Source of the DNA: Burkholderiales bacterium UBA1834
GTDB lineage: Bacteria; Pseudomonadota; Gammaproteobacteria; Burkholderiales; Burkholderiaceae_C
Direction of reading: 5' to 3'
DNA: 23,580 bases
NCBI GenBank assembly: GCA_002339015.1
Contig: DDJC01000033.1
Span: 1-23,580, forward strand
Below the pieces are notes generated by a model. It was given only the letters and a program-made list of their open reading frames with translations. It was not told where the DNA came from and searched no databases. Numbering within the stretch: position 1 is the stretch's first letter; every line of letters begins with the position of its first letter. A program made the translations under genes and the position numbers. Of this stretch, positions 16,037-23,168 are shown piece by piece.

Positions 16037-16882
16037 CTACTGCTTGCGGGTGCTTTCGGCGTAGTCCATGTACAGCTTGTGGGCGCGGCGCGCCAGCGGG
16101 CCGTATTCCAGCTTGCGGTCTTCGACGCGGTTCACGTGCACCACCTTGCCGTAGTTGCCGGACGAGAACACTTCGTCGGCGGCCTCGATGTCGGCGCGCG
16201 TCAGGCTGCGTTCCTGGACTTCCACGCCGTCGGCCTTGAGCAGCGCCAGCACGCGGCGACGCGTGATGCCGTTCAGGAAGGTGCCGTTGTCCACCGGGGT
16301 CGAAACCACGCCGTCCCTGGCGATCCACAGGTTGCTGGAAGCGAACTCGGCGACGTTGCCGGCGCCGTCCAGCATGATGGCGTTGTCGAAGCCCTTGTCC
16401 ATCGCCTCGCGGATGGCGCGCTGGCCGTTGGGGTAAAGGCACGAGGCCTTGGCGTCGGTCGGCGCCATGTTGGGCCAGGAACGCGCGAAGCTGGAGAAGC
16501 AGGCGGCAAAGCCCTGGTCGCCCGGCATCGGCACCTTGAACACGTGCAGCACGAACAGTGTCTTGTCGGCATCTGGCAGCAGGAAGCCGTCGGCGCAGAA
16601 GAACATCGGCTTGATGTAGAGCTCGCTGCCCTCGGGGAACTTGGCCACCGCCTGCAGGCACAGCGCCTGGATTTCCTGCCAGCTGATCTGCGGCTTCATC
16701 AGCATCTTTTCGGCCGAGCGCACCACGCGCTGGCAGTGCAGGTCCAGGTCGGGCGTCAGGCCGCGGAACGCGCGCGCGCCGTCGAAGACCATGCTGGCCA
16801 TCCAGAAGGCGTGGTCGGCGGGGCCGAGCAGTTTGGGGTTTTCGGTGGTCCAGTGACCGTTGTGCCAGAACAAGGCGTCCAT
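16037..16882 (-). CDS. ilvE: Branched-chain amino acid aminotransferase (class IV)
   Basis: The 281-residue PLP enzyme exchanges the amino group between Leu/Ile/Val and their 2-oxoacids. Class IV features are 'VFDGARAFRG' (33-42), the PLP Lys145 in 'PTDAKASCLYPNG' and 'GFDNAIMLDGAGNVAEFASS'; 'NGITRRRVLALLK' is the phosphate-binding part. An AAGGAAA ribosome site precedes the ATG at 16882, and a frame reaching 16939 adds only unrelated residues. It is slightly shorter than E. coli IlvE (309). It lies on the same strand as the liv importer, with the orphan binding protein between them, so it could begin breakdown of imported branched-chain amino acids. D-amino acid aminotransferase is a less likely reading. 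Confidence 0.85.
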   Translation of the reverse strand: MDALFWHNGHWTTENPKLLGPADHAFWMASMVFDGARAFRGLTPDLDLHCQRVVRSAEKMLMKPQISWQEIQALCLQAVAKFPEGSELYIKPMFFCADGFLLPDADKTLFVLHVFKVPMPGDQGFAACFSSFARSWPNMAPTDAKASCLYPNGQRAIREAMDKGFDNAIMLDGAGNVAEFASSNLWIARDGVVSTPVDNGTFLNGITRRRVLALLKADGVEVQERSLTRADIEAADEVFSSGNYGKVVHVNRVEDRKLEYGPLARRAHKLYMDYAESTRKQ

Positions 16883-16938
16883 GGTGGTTTCCTTCGGTGT
16901 CAGGTTGGCGCATCTCGGCGCCGAAACGTCAGGATACA

Positions 16939-16957
16939 TGAGGCGCGGACCGCCTCA
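16939..16957 (-). terminator. Hairpin containing the stop codon of the binding-protein gene
   Basis: TGAGGCG (16939-16945) and CGCCTCA (16951-16957) are perfect 7-base arms around a 5-base loop. The TCA at 16955-16957 is the stop codon of the betaine-type binding protein. The stem could protect the mRNA end or weaken read-through into the aminotransferase gene 72 bases on. No T-run follows. Confidence 0.35.
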
Positions 16958-17965
16958 CTCCTTGTCGAGCGCCGCCTGCACCCGTTCGGCCGCATCGGCC
17001 GGCATCCACTGCCGCCAGACCGGGCCATACCGCTTGAGGAAATAGCGCGCCGCCTCTTCGGGCTCCTTGCCTTCGTTCTCCAGCCAGCCCAGCGTGGCGT
17101 CGATGGCGTCGCTCGGAATGGTCAGCTTGGCCAGGAACGCGGCCAACTGCGGCGCCTCCTTGGCGAAGGCGCTGTTGACACCGGTGACCACGGGGTTGGG
17201 CTTGAATTCGGTGGCCACGGGCTTGGCGCACTTGGGATCGGTCAGGCAGGTATAGGCAGTCTGGTCGAAGGCCGGCAGTTCCAGCTTGACCAGGTCGAGC
17301 GCGCCGACCAGCGCGGTGGGCGTCCAGTAGTAGAAGACGATGTCGCGCTTGCGCTTGTAGGCCGACAGGATGGCAGCTTTCTGCGCGGCGCCGGAACCGG
17401 GCGCGAACAGGCTGTAGTCGCGGTCCAGGCCGAGCGCGCGCAACAGGTTGTCGTTCAGCGTGCCACAGGCCCAGCCGGCGGGGCAGCCGTAGATGCGGCC
17501 GCGGCCCGGGTCTTCCGGGTCGGCGAAGACCTGCTTGAAGCGCGCCAGGTCCGCCGCCGATTTCAAGTCGGGATGGCGCTGCACGGTGTAACGCGGCACG
17601 TACCAGCCTTCGCCGGCGTCGTAGACATGCCCCAGGCCCTGCACCCGACCGCTGGCCAGCGCCTTTTTCCAGGCCACCTCGATCTGCCCCGGCCACACCT
17701 CGGGCGTGACGTCGACGTCGCCGCGCTGCAGGGCGGCCAGCATCGGCAGCGTCTCGCCGATCTCGACGCTGGTCTTGCAGCCGTAGCCGTGTTCCATCAC
17801 GTAGCGTTCGATGCCGGCCAGCACCAGGTTGGATTCCCAGTTCAGGCCGCTGAAGCGGACCGGGCGGTCGACTTCGCAGACCGGCTTGGCGGCGTGGGCC
17901 GCGGCGGGTGCGAGCAGGGCGGCGGACAGGGCCAGGACGCCGGCGAGCAAAGGCTTCATGCGCAT
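16955..17965 (-). CDS. Glycine betaine/choline-type ABC substrate-binding protein (orphan)
   Basis: The 336-residue protein belongs to the OpuAC/ProX family. A signal peptide covers about residues 1-26 (ending 'AAAHA'). Landmarks of the family are 'FSGLNWESNLVLAGIERYV', 'GDVDVTPEVWPGQ', 'GEGWYVPRYT', 'KRDIVFYYWTPTAL' and the C-terminal 'AARYFLKRYGPVWRQW'. The aromatic residues in these motifs usually cage a quaternary ammonium group. The ATG at 17965 is preceded by AAAGGTG at a good distance; a longer frame to 18016 has no such site. No betaine permease or ATPase gene is next to it, so its transporter must be elsewhere or shared. It lies 112 bases after livM, beyond a strong hairpin. Confidence 0.85.
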   Translation of the reverse strand: MRMKPLLAGVLALSAALLAPAAAHAAKPVCEVDRPVRFSGLNWESNLVLAGIERYVMEHGYGCKTSVEIGETLPMLAALQRGDVDVTPEVWPGQIEVAWKKALASGRVQGLGHVYDAGEGWYVPRYTVQRHPDLKSAADLARFKQVFADPEDPGRGRIYGCPAGWACGTLNDNLLRALGLDRDYSLFAPGSGAAQKAAILSAYKRKRDIVFYYWTPTALVGALDLVKLELPAFDQTAYTCLTDPKCAKPVATEFKPNPVVTGVNSAFAKEAPQLAAFLAKLTIPSDAIDATLGWLENEGKEPEEAARYFLKRYGPVWRQWMPADAAERVQAALDKE

Positions 17966-18017
17966 GATGGAGCACCTTTCTGATTGCGTGCCGGTCATTG
18001 TAAAGGCGCCATGCAAT

Positions 18018-18040
18018 CGGGGCCGCGTGCAGCGGCCCCG
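18018..18040. terminator. Hairpin terminator at the end of the liv operon
   Basis: CGGGGCCGC (18018-18026) and GCGGCCCCG (18032-18040) form a perfect 9-pair stem with loop GTGCA, 37 bases past the livM stop and 52 bases before the next start. On the transcript it is followed only by a short GAUUGC, so it is not a textbook T-run terminator. Its position suits the end of the importer operon. Confidence 0.6.
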
Positions 18041-18077
18041 AAGGTCAGGCAGGCGATGCGGCCGGCGGCCGCGCGGA

Positions 18078-19061
18078 TCAGGCGCGTGCGGCGCGCCGCT
18101 TCTCGATCAGCGCCCCGATCTCGCCGACGATGCCGCGGCGGAACGCCAGCACGCAGATCACGAAGATCAGGCCGATCACGATGGTCACCGATTCGCCCAG
18201 GCGCAGGAACCAGTCCACGCCGGTCAGGCTGGCCATCATCTGGCCGAAGTCGCCGACCTTGTTTTCCAGCAGCACCACGATGAACGCGCCGAGAATCGGT
18301 CCGGTCAGCGTGCCGAGCCCGCCGATCAGCGTCATCAGGATCACCAGGCCCGACATCTGCCAGGTCGCGTCCGACAAGGTCGCGGACACGAACACCAGCG
18401 TCTTGGTGGCGCCCGCCAGGCCGGCGATGGCGGCCGACAGCACGAAGGCCAGCAGCTTGAAGCGATCGACGTCGTAGCCCAGCGAGATCGCGCGCGGCTC
18501 GTTCTCGCGCAGCGCCTGCAGCACCTGGCCGAACGGCGAATGCACCGTGCGCCAGATGATGAAGTAGCCGATGATGAACACGCCCATCACCAGGTAGTAC
18601 AGGTTCAGGTCCTTGGACAGGTCGATGATGCCCAGCAGCGTGCCGCGCGGCACGCTCTGCAGGCCGTCCTCGCCGCCGGTGAACTTGGCCTGCAGGAAGA
18701 AGAAGAACACCATCTGCGCCAGCGCCAGCGTGATCATGGCGAAGTAGATGCCGCTGCGGCGGATCGCCAGCGCGCCCATCGCCAGGCCCAGCAGCGCGGC
18801 CACGGCAACGCCGAACAGCAGGCCGATCTCGGTCGGCACGCCCCATACCTTGAGCGCGTGGCCGGCCGCGTAGGCGGCGCTGCCCAGGAAGGCGGCGTGG
18901 CCGAACGACAGCAGGCCGGTAAAGCCCAGCAGCAGGTTGAAGGCGCAGGCGAACAGGGCGTAGCACATGATCTTCATGGCGAAGATCGGATACACCCCGA
19001 CGAAGGGAAGAATGGCCACCACGACGGCCAGGACCGCATAGCCCAGGAATTGACGATTCAT
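18078..19061 (-). CDS. livM: Branched-chain amino acid ABC permease LivM
   Basis: The 327-residue inner-membrane permease has about 8-9 hydrophobic helices. LivM landmarks are 'NLLLGFTGLLSFGHAAFLG' near the N-terminus, 'RRSGIYFAMITLALAQM', and the ATPase-contact loop 'ALRENEPRAISLGYDVDRFK'; 'GGLGTLTGPILGAF' follows. It is the last gene of the liv operon, and its ATG overlaps the livH stop in ATGA. A longer frame to 19466 is an artefact of the livH overlap. It should form the channel with LivH and use energy from LivG and LivF. Confidence 0.92.
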   Translation of the reverse strand: MNRQFLGYAVLAVVVAILPFVGVYPIFAMKIMCYALFACAFNLLLGFTGLLSFGHAAFLGSAAYAAGHALKVWGVPTEIGLLFGVAVAALLGLAMGALAIRRSGIYFAMITLALAQMVFFFFLQAKFTGGEDGLQSVPRGTLLGIIDLSKDLNLYYLVMGVFIIGYFIIWRTVHSPFGQVLQALRENEPRAISLGYDVDRFKLLAFVLSAAIAGLAGATKTLVFVSATLSDATWQMSGLVILMTLIGGLGTLTGPILGAFIVVLLENKVGDFGQMMASLTGVDWFLRLGESVTIVIGLIFVICVLAFRRGIVGEIGALIEKRRAARA

Positions 19062-19945
19062 TTCTCTTTTCCGAACAGCCCGGCCGGGCGGAGCAACAGG
19101 ACAATGGCCATGATGATGAAGACGACCGTGCTGGACGCCTCGGGCCAGAACACCTTGGTCAGGCCTTCGATCACGCCCAGGCCCAGGCCGGTGACGATGG
19201 CGCCCATGATGGACCCCATGCCGCCGATCACGACCACCGCGAACACCACGATGATGAGGTTGGACCCCATCAGCGGGGAGATCTGCAGCACCGGCGCCGC
19301 CAGCACGCCGGCGAAGCCGGCCAGCGCCACGCCGAAGCCGTAGGTCAGCGTGATCATGCGCGGCACGTTGACGCCGAAGGCCTCGACCAGGCGCGGGTTC
19401 TCGGTGCCGGCGCGCAGCAGGGCGCCAAGCCGCGTGCGTTCGATCACGAACCAGGTCGCCAGGCACACAACCACCGATGCCGCCACCACCCAGCCGCGGT
19501 AGTTGGGCAGCACCATGAAGCCCAGGTTGGTGGCGCCGCGCAGGGCGTCGGGCGTGGGGTAGGGCTGGCCCGACACGCCGTAGAAGCTGCGGAACAGGCC
19601 TTCGATCAGCAGCGTCAAACCGAAGGTCAGCAGCAGCCCGTAGAGGTGGTCGAGCTTGTACAGGTGTTTGAGCAACAGCTTTTCGATGATGATGCCGAAC
19701 AACCCGACCACCAGCGGCGCCAGGATCAGCATGACCCAGTAATTCAACCCCAGGTACGACAGCCCCATCCAGGCCAGGAAGGCGCCCAGCATGTAGAGCG
19801 CGCCGTGCGCGAAGTTGATGACGTTCAGCAGTCCGAAGATAACCGCCAGGCCGAGCGACAGCATGGCGTAGAACGAACCGTTGACCAGTCCCAGCAGCAA
19901 CTGGCCGAACAAGGCCTGTATGGGGATGCCGAAAATATCAGTCAT
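19058..19945 (-). CDS. livH: Branched-chain amino acid ABC permease LivH
   Basis: The 295-residue permease opens with 'LFGQLLLGLVNGSFYAMLSL' and contains 'FGLLNVINFAHGALYMLGAF', both typical of LivH, plus 'GGMGSIMGAIVTGLGLGVIEG' near the C-terminus. About eight membrane helices can be traced. It overlaps livM by four bases and follows livK after a 98-base gap carrying a strong hairpin. This is the common way to let the binding protein be made in excess over the membrane parts. Confidence 0.93.
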   Translation of the reverse strand: MTDIFGIPIQALFGQLLLGLVNGSFYAMLSLGLAVIFGLLNVINFAHGALYMLGAFLAWMGLSYLGLNYWVMLILAPLVVGLFGIIIEKLLLKHLYKLDHLYGLLLTFGLTLLIEGLFRSFYGVSGQPYPTPDALRGATNLGFMVLPNYRGWVVAASVVVCLATWFVIERTRLGALLRAGTENPRLVEAFGVNVPRMITLTYGFGVALAGFAGVLAAPVLQISPLMGSNLIIVVFAVVVIGGMGSIMGAIVTGLGLGVIEGLTKVFWPEASSTVVFIIMAIVLLLRPAGLFGKEK

Positions 19946-19989
19946 CTTGTAAAAATCCTGCGCGTACGAAGGGAAGCGGGCAAATTCAG

Positions 19990-20035
19990 GATGCGACCCG
20001 GCCGCGCGGGCCAGGTCGCATCAATGGGTCGCATC
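19990..20035 (-). other. livK-livH intercistronic hairpin with duplicated 5' arm
   Basis: GATGCGACC (19990-19998) pairs perfectly with GGTCGCATC (20014-20022), and inside it GGCC (20000-20003) pairs with GGCC (20009-20012). The arm GGTCGCATC occurs a second time at 20027-20035. In the transcript, two copies of GAUGCGACC, 13 bases apart, thus compete for one partner. The structure begins a few bases after the livK stop. It probably sets the livK:livHM ratio by stabilising the livK message or causing partial termination; no T-run is present. Confidence 0.6.
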
Positions 20036-20043
20036 GACGGGAA

Positions 20044-21258
20044 TTACTTCTTGACCAGCTTGCAGGTCGACTCGGACAGCTTGGTGTAGACCTCGTCACC
20101 CGGCAGCGTGGCCACGACCTTGTAGTAGTCCCACGGGCCCTTGGATTCGGCCGGCGTCTTCACCTGCATCAGGTACATGTCGTGGATCATGCGGCCGTCT
20201 TCGCGCACATAGCCACCCTGGGTGAAGAAGTCGTTGATCTTGTTCGACTTCATCCACTTCATGAGGGTGTCGGCATCGTCGGTGCCGGTGGCCTTCACGC
20301 CGTTCAGGTAGAACGTGACGGACGAGTAATCGCCCGCCTGCAGCATGGACGGCTTGCGGCCGACCTTGGCTTCGAACTTCTTGGACCAGGCGCGCGAGGC
20401 GTCGGATTGATCCCAGTACCAGCCGTCGGTCAGGTACATGCCCTTGGTGGCTTCCAGGCCCAGCGAGTGCACGTCGTTGATGAACACCAGCAGGCCGGCC
20501 ATCTTCATGGTCTTGGTGACGCCGAATTCGTTGGCGGCCTTGATGGTGTTGATGGTGTCGCCACCGGCATTGGCCATGCCCAGGATCTGCGCCTTGGACG
20601 ACTGCGCCTGCAGCAGGAACGACGAGAAGTCGGAGGCGCCCAGCGGAGCGCGCACCTGGCCCTTGATCTCGCCGCCGGCGGCCTTGACCACGGCCATGGT
20701 GTCGCGTTCGAGGGCGTGGCCGAAGGCATAGTCGGCGGTCAGGAAGAACCAGCTCTTGCCGCCATCCTTCACCACCGCCGAACCGGTGCCGCGCGCCAGC
20801 GCGACCGTGTCATAGGCGTAGTGCACGGTGTACGGCGAACATTGGGCATTGGTCAGGTCCGAAGCGCCCGCGCCGATGGCGATGAAGGGTTTCTTCTTCT
20901 CGGCGGCCACGGCCGCCATGGCCAGGCTGGTGGCCGAGTTGGTGCCGGCGATGATGACGTCGACCTTCTGCTGGTCGAACCATTCGCGCGCGCGGGCCGA
21001 GGCCACGTCGGCCTTGTTCTGGTGGTCCGCCGACAGCACCTCGATCTTCTTGCCGTTGACGTTGCCGCCGAAGTCCTCGATCGCCATGCGGACCGCTTCC
21101 AGGCCCGCCTTGCCATCGATGTCGGAATACACGCCGGACATGTCGGTGATGAAGCCGATGCGGATGACATCGTCGGAGATGCCTTGTGCCTGGGCGGTCG
21201 CCCCGGCGAATCCCAGGCCCGCCATGGCCAGTGCAGCAGTGATGGTGTGCAGCTTCAT
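20044..21258 (-). CDS. livK: Branched-chain amino acid-type ABC substrate-binding protein
   Basis: The 404-residue periplasmic protein has a signal peptide (1-24, ending 'ATAQA') followed by the two lobes of a type I binding fold. 'IRIGFITDMSGVYSDIDGKA' and 'RMAIEDFGGNVNGKKIEVLS' mark the first lobe, and 'GTNSATSLAMAAVAAEKKKP' the ligand region. The hit to this family is clear, but substrate cannot be read; family members bind Leu/Ile/Val, other amino acids, amides or aromatic acids. GAGGAG upstream fixes the start. It follows livF by 61 bases. Confidence 0.87.
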   Translation of the reverse strand: MKLHTITAALAMAGLGFAGATAQAQGISDDVIRIGFITDMSGVYSDIDGKAGLEAVRMAIEDFGGNVNGKKIEVLSADHQNKADVASARAREWFDQQKVDVIIAGTNSATSLAMAAVAAEKKKPFIAIGAGASDLTNAQCSPYTVHYAYDTVALARGTGSAVVKDGGKSWFFLTADYAFGHALERDTMAVVKAAGGEIKGQVRAPLGASDFSSFLLQAQSSKAQILGMANAGGDTINTIKAANEFGVTKTMKMAGLLVFINDVHSLGLEATKGMYLTDGWYWDQSDASRAWSKKFEAKVGRKPSMLQAGDYSSVTFYLNGVKATGTDDADTLMKWMKSNKINDFFTQGGYVREDGRMIHDMYLMQVKTPAESKGPWDYYKVVATLPGDEVYTKLSESTCKLVKK

Positions 21259-21291
21259 GGGATGACTCCTCTTCCCTTTGGTGTATGGGAT

Positions 21292-21305
21292 GCCGGGAAC
21301 CCGGC
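21292..21305 (-). other. Small hairpin in the livF-livK gap
   Basis: GCCGGG (21292-21297) and CCCGGC (21300-21305) flank two bases. The practical fold is a 5-pair stem with a 4-base loop. It sits between the livF stop and the livK ribosome site, so it could protect the livK message. It is short and could be chance. Confidence 0.3.
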
Positions 21306-21319
21306 GGATGACAGGTTAT

Positions 21320-22030
21320 TCAGACGCCCAGCAATTCGTTGAGCGTGTCCTGTTTTTCTGAAAGTTCGGCGGCTTCGAAATGCTCGACGATCTGGCCGTG
21401 CTCCATGACGTAGAAGCGATCGGCCAGCGGCGCCGCGAAGCGGAAATTCTGTTCCACCATGACGATGGTGTAGCCACGCTGCTTGAGGGCCGTGATCATG
21501 CGGGCCAGCGCCTGCACGATGACCGGCGCCAGGCCTTCGGAGATCTCGTCCAGCAGCAGCAGGTTGGCGCCGGTGCGCAGGATGCGCGCCACCGCCAGCA
21601 TCTGTTGTTCACCGCCCGACAGGCGCGTGCCGGGCGAATGCCGGCGTTCCTGCAGGTTGGGGAACATGTCGTAGATTTCGGCCAGCGACATGCCGCCGCC
21701 GAGCGAGCCCACCACGGGCGGCAGCAGCAGGTTCTCCTCGCACGACAGGCTGGCGAAGATGCCGCGTTCCTCGGGGCAATAGCCCACGCCCAGATGGGCG
21801 ATCTTGTAGGTCGGCAGGTCGATGGCCTCGGTGCCGTGGATGCGCACGGAACCCTTGCGGGAACCGGTCAGGCCCAGGATGGCCCGCAGCGTGGTGGTAC
21901 GGCCGGCGCCGTTGCGGCCCAGCAGCGTGACGACCTCGCCTTGCCCCACGCGCATATCCACGCCGTGCAGGATATGCGATTCCCCGTACCAGGCCTGCAG
22001 GCCCGAGATTTCCAGTGCCGGGGTACTCAT
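21320..22030 (-). CDS. livF: Branched-chain amino acid ABC ATPase LivF
   Basis: The 236-residue cytoplasmic ATPase has Walker A GRNGAGRTTT, in which Arg44 replaces the nearly invariant Lys (codon CGT at 21901-21899). The other parts are intact: Q-loop region 'VGYCPEERGIF', signature RLSGGEQQ, Walker B LLLLDEISEG, and no H-loop His ('VEQNFRFA', the normal LivF form). It ends in the family's C-terminal 'LNELLGV'. It should pair with LivG to drive LivHM. Its ATG overlaps the livG stop in ATGA. The Arg may be a lineage trait that still supports function; an inactive half-site is possible. Confidence 0.92.
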   Translation of the reverse strand: MSTPALEISGLQAWYGESHILHGVDMRVGQGEVVTLLGRNGAGRTTTLRAILGLTGSRKGSVRIHGTEAIDLPTYKIAHLGVGYCPEERGIFASLSCEENLLLPPVVGSLGGGMSLAEIYDMFPNLQERRHSPGTRLSGGEQQMLAVARILRTGANLLLLDEISEGLAPVIVQALARMITALKQRGYTIVMVEQNFRFAAPLADRFYVMEHGQIVEHFEAAELSEKQDTLNELLGV

Positions 22031-22800
22031 GCGTGCGCTCCTTGGAGTTCGCCGTCGGTGGTGCCCATGTAGGCCTGCATCACGGCGGGATGGCGGGACA
22101 CTTCGGCGTAGTTGCCCTCGGCCAGCACCGCGCCGCGCGCCAGCACGGTGATGGTGTTGGCGATCGAGGACACCACGTTCATGTTGTGTTCCACCATCAG
22201 GATGGTGCGGCCGGCGCTGACGCGCTTGATCAGCTGCGTGACGCGGTCCACGTCTTCGTGGCCCATGCCCTGCGTGGGTTCGTCCAGCAGCATCAGCTCC
22301 GGTTCCATCGCCAGCGTGGTGGCGATCTCGAGCGCGCGCTTGCGGCCGTACGGCAGGTTCACCGTGGTCTCGTTGGCGAAGGCGCCGAGGTCGACCTGGT
22401 CGAGCAGGGCCCGGGCCGGCTCGTCCAGCGCGGCCAGGCGCCTGGTGCTCTGCCAGAAATGGAACGACAGCCCGGTCTTGCGCTGCAGGCCGATGCGCAC
22501 GTTCTCGAGCACGGTCAGGTGCGGGAACACCGCCGAAATCTGGAACGAGCGGATCACCCCGCGCCGCGCGATCTGCGCCGGGCGCTCACCGGTGATGTCG
22601 ATGCCATTGAACTTGATGGTTCCCGAGGTGGGAGAGAGAAACTTGGTCAGCAGGTTGAAGCATGTGGTCTTGCCCGCGCCGTTCGGCCCGATCAAGGCAT
22701 GAATCTCGCCTCGCTTGATACGCAAATCGACCCCATTGACCGCGACAAAACCGCGGAATTCCTTGGTGAGGCCTTTTGTCTCCAGGATCGTGTCGTCCAT
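22027..22800 (-). CDS. livG: Branched-chain amino acid ABC ATPase LivG
   Basis: The 257-residue cytoplasmic ATPase has an intact Walker A (GPNGAGKTT, 38-46) and the LivG motif 'FNLLTKFLSPTSG'. A slightly altered signature 'NLPYGRKRALEIA' precedes Walker B 'LMLLDEPTQGM', and the H-loop is 'VEHNMNVV'. It is the first gene of the liv operon. The ATG at 22800 matches the family N-terminus. The frame continues to 23001, but the added 67 residues are unlike LivG and cross the probable promoter region. The ribosome site is weak. Confidence 0.92.
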   Translation of the reverse strand: MDDTILETKGLTKEFRGFVAVNGVDLRIKRGEIHALIGPNGAGKTTCFNLLTKFLSPTSGTIKFNGIDITGERPAQIARRGVIRSFQISAVFPHLTVLENVRIGLQRKTGLSFHFWQSTRRLAALDEPARALLDQVDLGAFANETTVNLPYGRKRALEIATTLAMEPELMLLDEPTQGMGHEDVDRVTQLIKRVSAGRTILMVEHNMNVVSSIANTITVLARGAVLAEGNYAEVSRHPAVMQAYMGTTDGELQGAHA

Positions 22801-22953
22801 GTCCGCTGCACCGGCGTTGTATTTATTTGGACCCTGCCCGGCGTTATTCGCAGGGCCCCCCGCGGGGTAAGGAAAATCATGGCGATGCCACGGTTTTCTA
22901 TAAGAGTTGCCGGCGAGTATGCGCACCTCCGAATCAAAATTCCATGAGGGTTT

Positions 22954-22983
22954 GTCATAGGTTTTGCGGTGCGGAAAGGTGAA
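22954..22983 (-). promoter_or_regulatory. Candidate proximal promoter of livG
   Basis: On the minus strand TTCACC (bases 22983-22978), an 18-base spacer and TATGAC (22959-22954) resemble -35 and -10 boxes, four to five matches each. The -35 touches the inverted repeat at 22981-23004, so a protein bound there would block it. The start would lie about 150 bases before the livG ATG. Confidence 0.3.
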
Positions 22984-23004
22984 TTGTCGGATAGCGGACA
23001 ATTC
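22981..23004. promoter_or_regulatory. Operator-like inverted repeat upstream of the liv operon
   Basis: GAATTGTC (22981-22988) and GACAATTC (22997-23004) are perfect 8-base arms around an 8-base centre, in a control region with few other such features. The centre-to-centre distance of the arms is 16 bases. It overlaps the candidate proximal -35 and lies just downstream of the distal promoter, as a repressor site would. The binding regulator cannot be named from the sequence. Confidence 0.5.
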
Positions 23005-23025
23005 GCATGGCTACTGGGCGAAAAC

Positions 23026-23055
23026 CCTATATCCTCATGCAATGCGTTGCAGCAA
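23026..23055 (-). promoter_or_regulatory. Candidate distal promoter of livG
   Basis: On the minus strand TTGCTG (bases 23055-23050), an 18-base spacer and TATAGG (23031-23026) form a modest promoter. Transcription would run straight into the inverted repeat at 22981-23004. Base matches are partial and no experiment supports it. Confidence 0.3.
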
Positions 23056-23143
23056 ATCCGTATTGACCGTCATCAATCCGTCATCGTTGCAATCATCGGG
23101 AAAAACCCGGATTTGCCCATGCGCGAACGAACTTTCCGCGCGA

Positions 23144-23167
23144 ATCCGCCGCGCGGGCGGCGCGGAT
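23144..23167 (-). terminator. Hairpin just after the nth stop
   Basis: ATCCGC (23144-23149) and GCGGAT (23162-23167) are perfect arms with a GC-rich 12-base loop. They begin one base after the nth stop codon. It may end or stabilise the nth transcript. There is no T-run, so the call is tentative. Confidence 0.35.
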
Positions 23168-23168
23168 C

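Larger units (their letters stand above)
22801..23168. promoter_or_regulatory. 368-base gap holding the liv operon control region
   Basis: No protein-coding gene is supported here. It is noticeably more AT-rich than its surroundings and contains two possible minus-strand promoters, one clear operator-like inverted repeat and a hairpin next to the nth stop (each listed separately). The small frames across it look random. Confidence 0.5.

Noticed and set aside
13870..16239. A 789-codon open frame on the plus strand
   Set aside because: It is the antisense shadow of the phospholipase C gene: repetitive Gly/Ala/His/Arg content, no family resemblance, and it runs past several real gene borders.
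15797..17983. A 728-codon open frame on the plus strand
   Set aside because: It lies antisense to the aminotransferase and the binding protein, both clear families with good starts. The product looks like high-GC antisense sequence.
17811..19343. A 510-codon open frame on the plus strand
   Set aside because: It crosses livM, its terminator and the next gene in antisense, with a Gln/His/Asp-rich product typical of a shadow frame.
23091..23110. CGGG-AAAAA-CCCG repeat downstream of nth
   Set aside because: A four-base stem is too short to call a terminator, and it lies about 60 bases from the nth stop.
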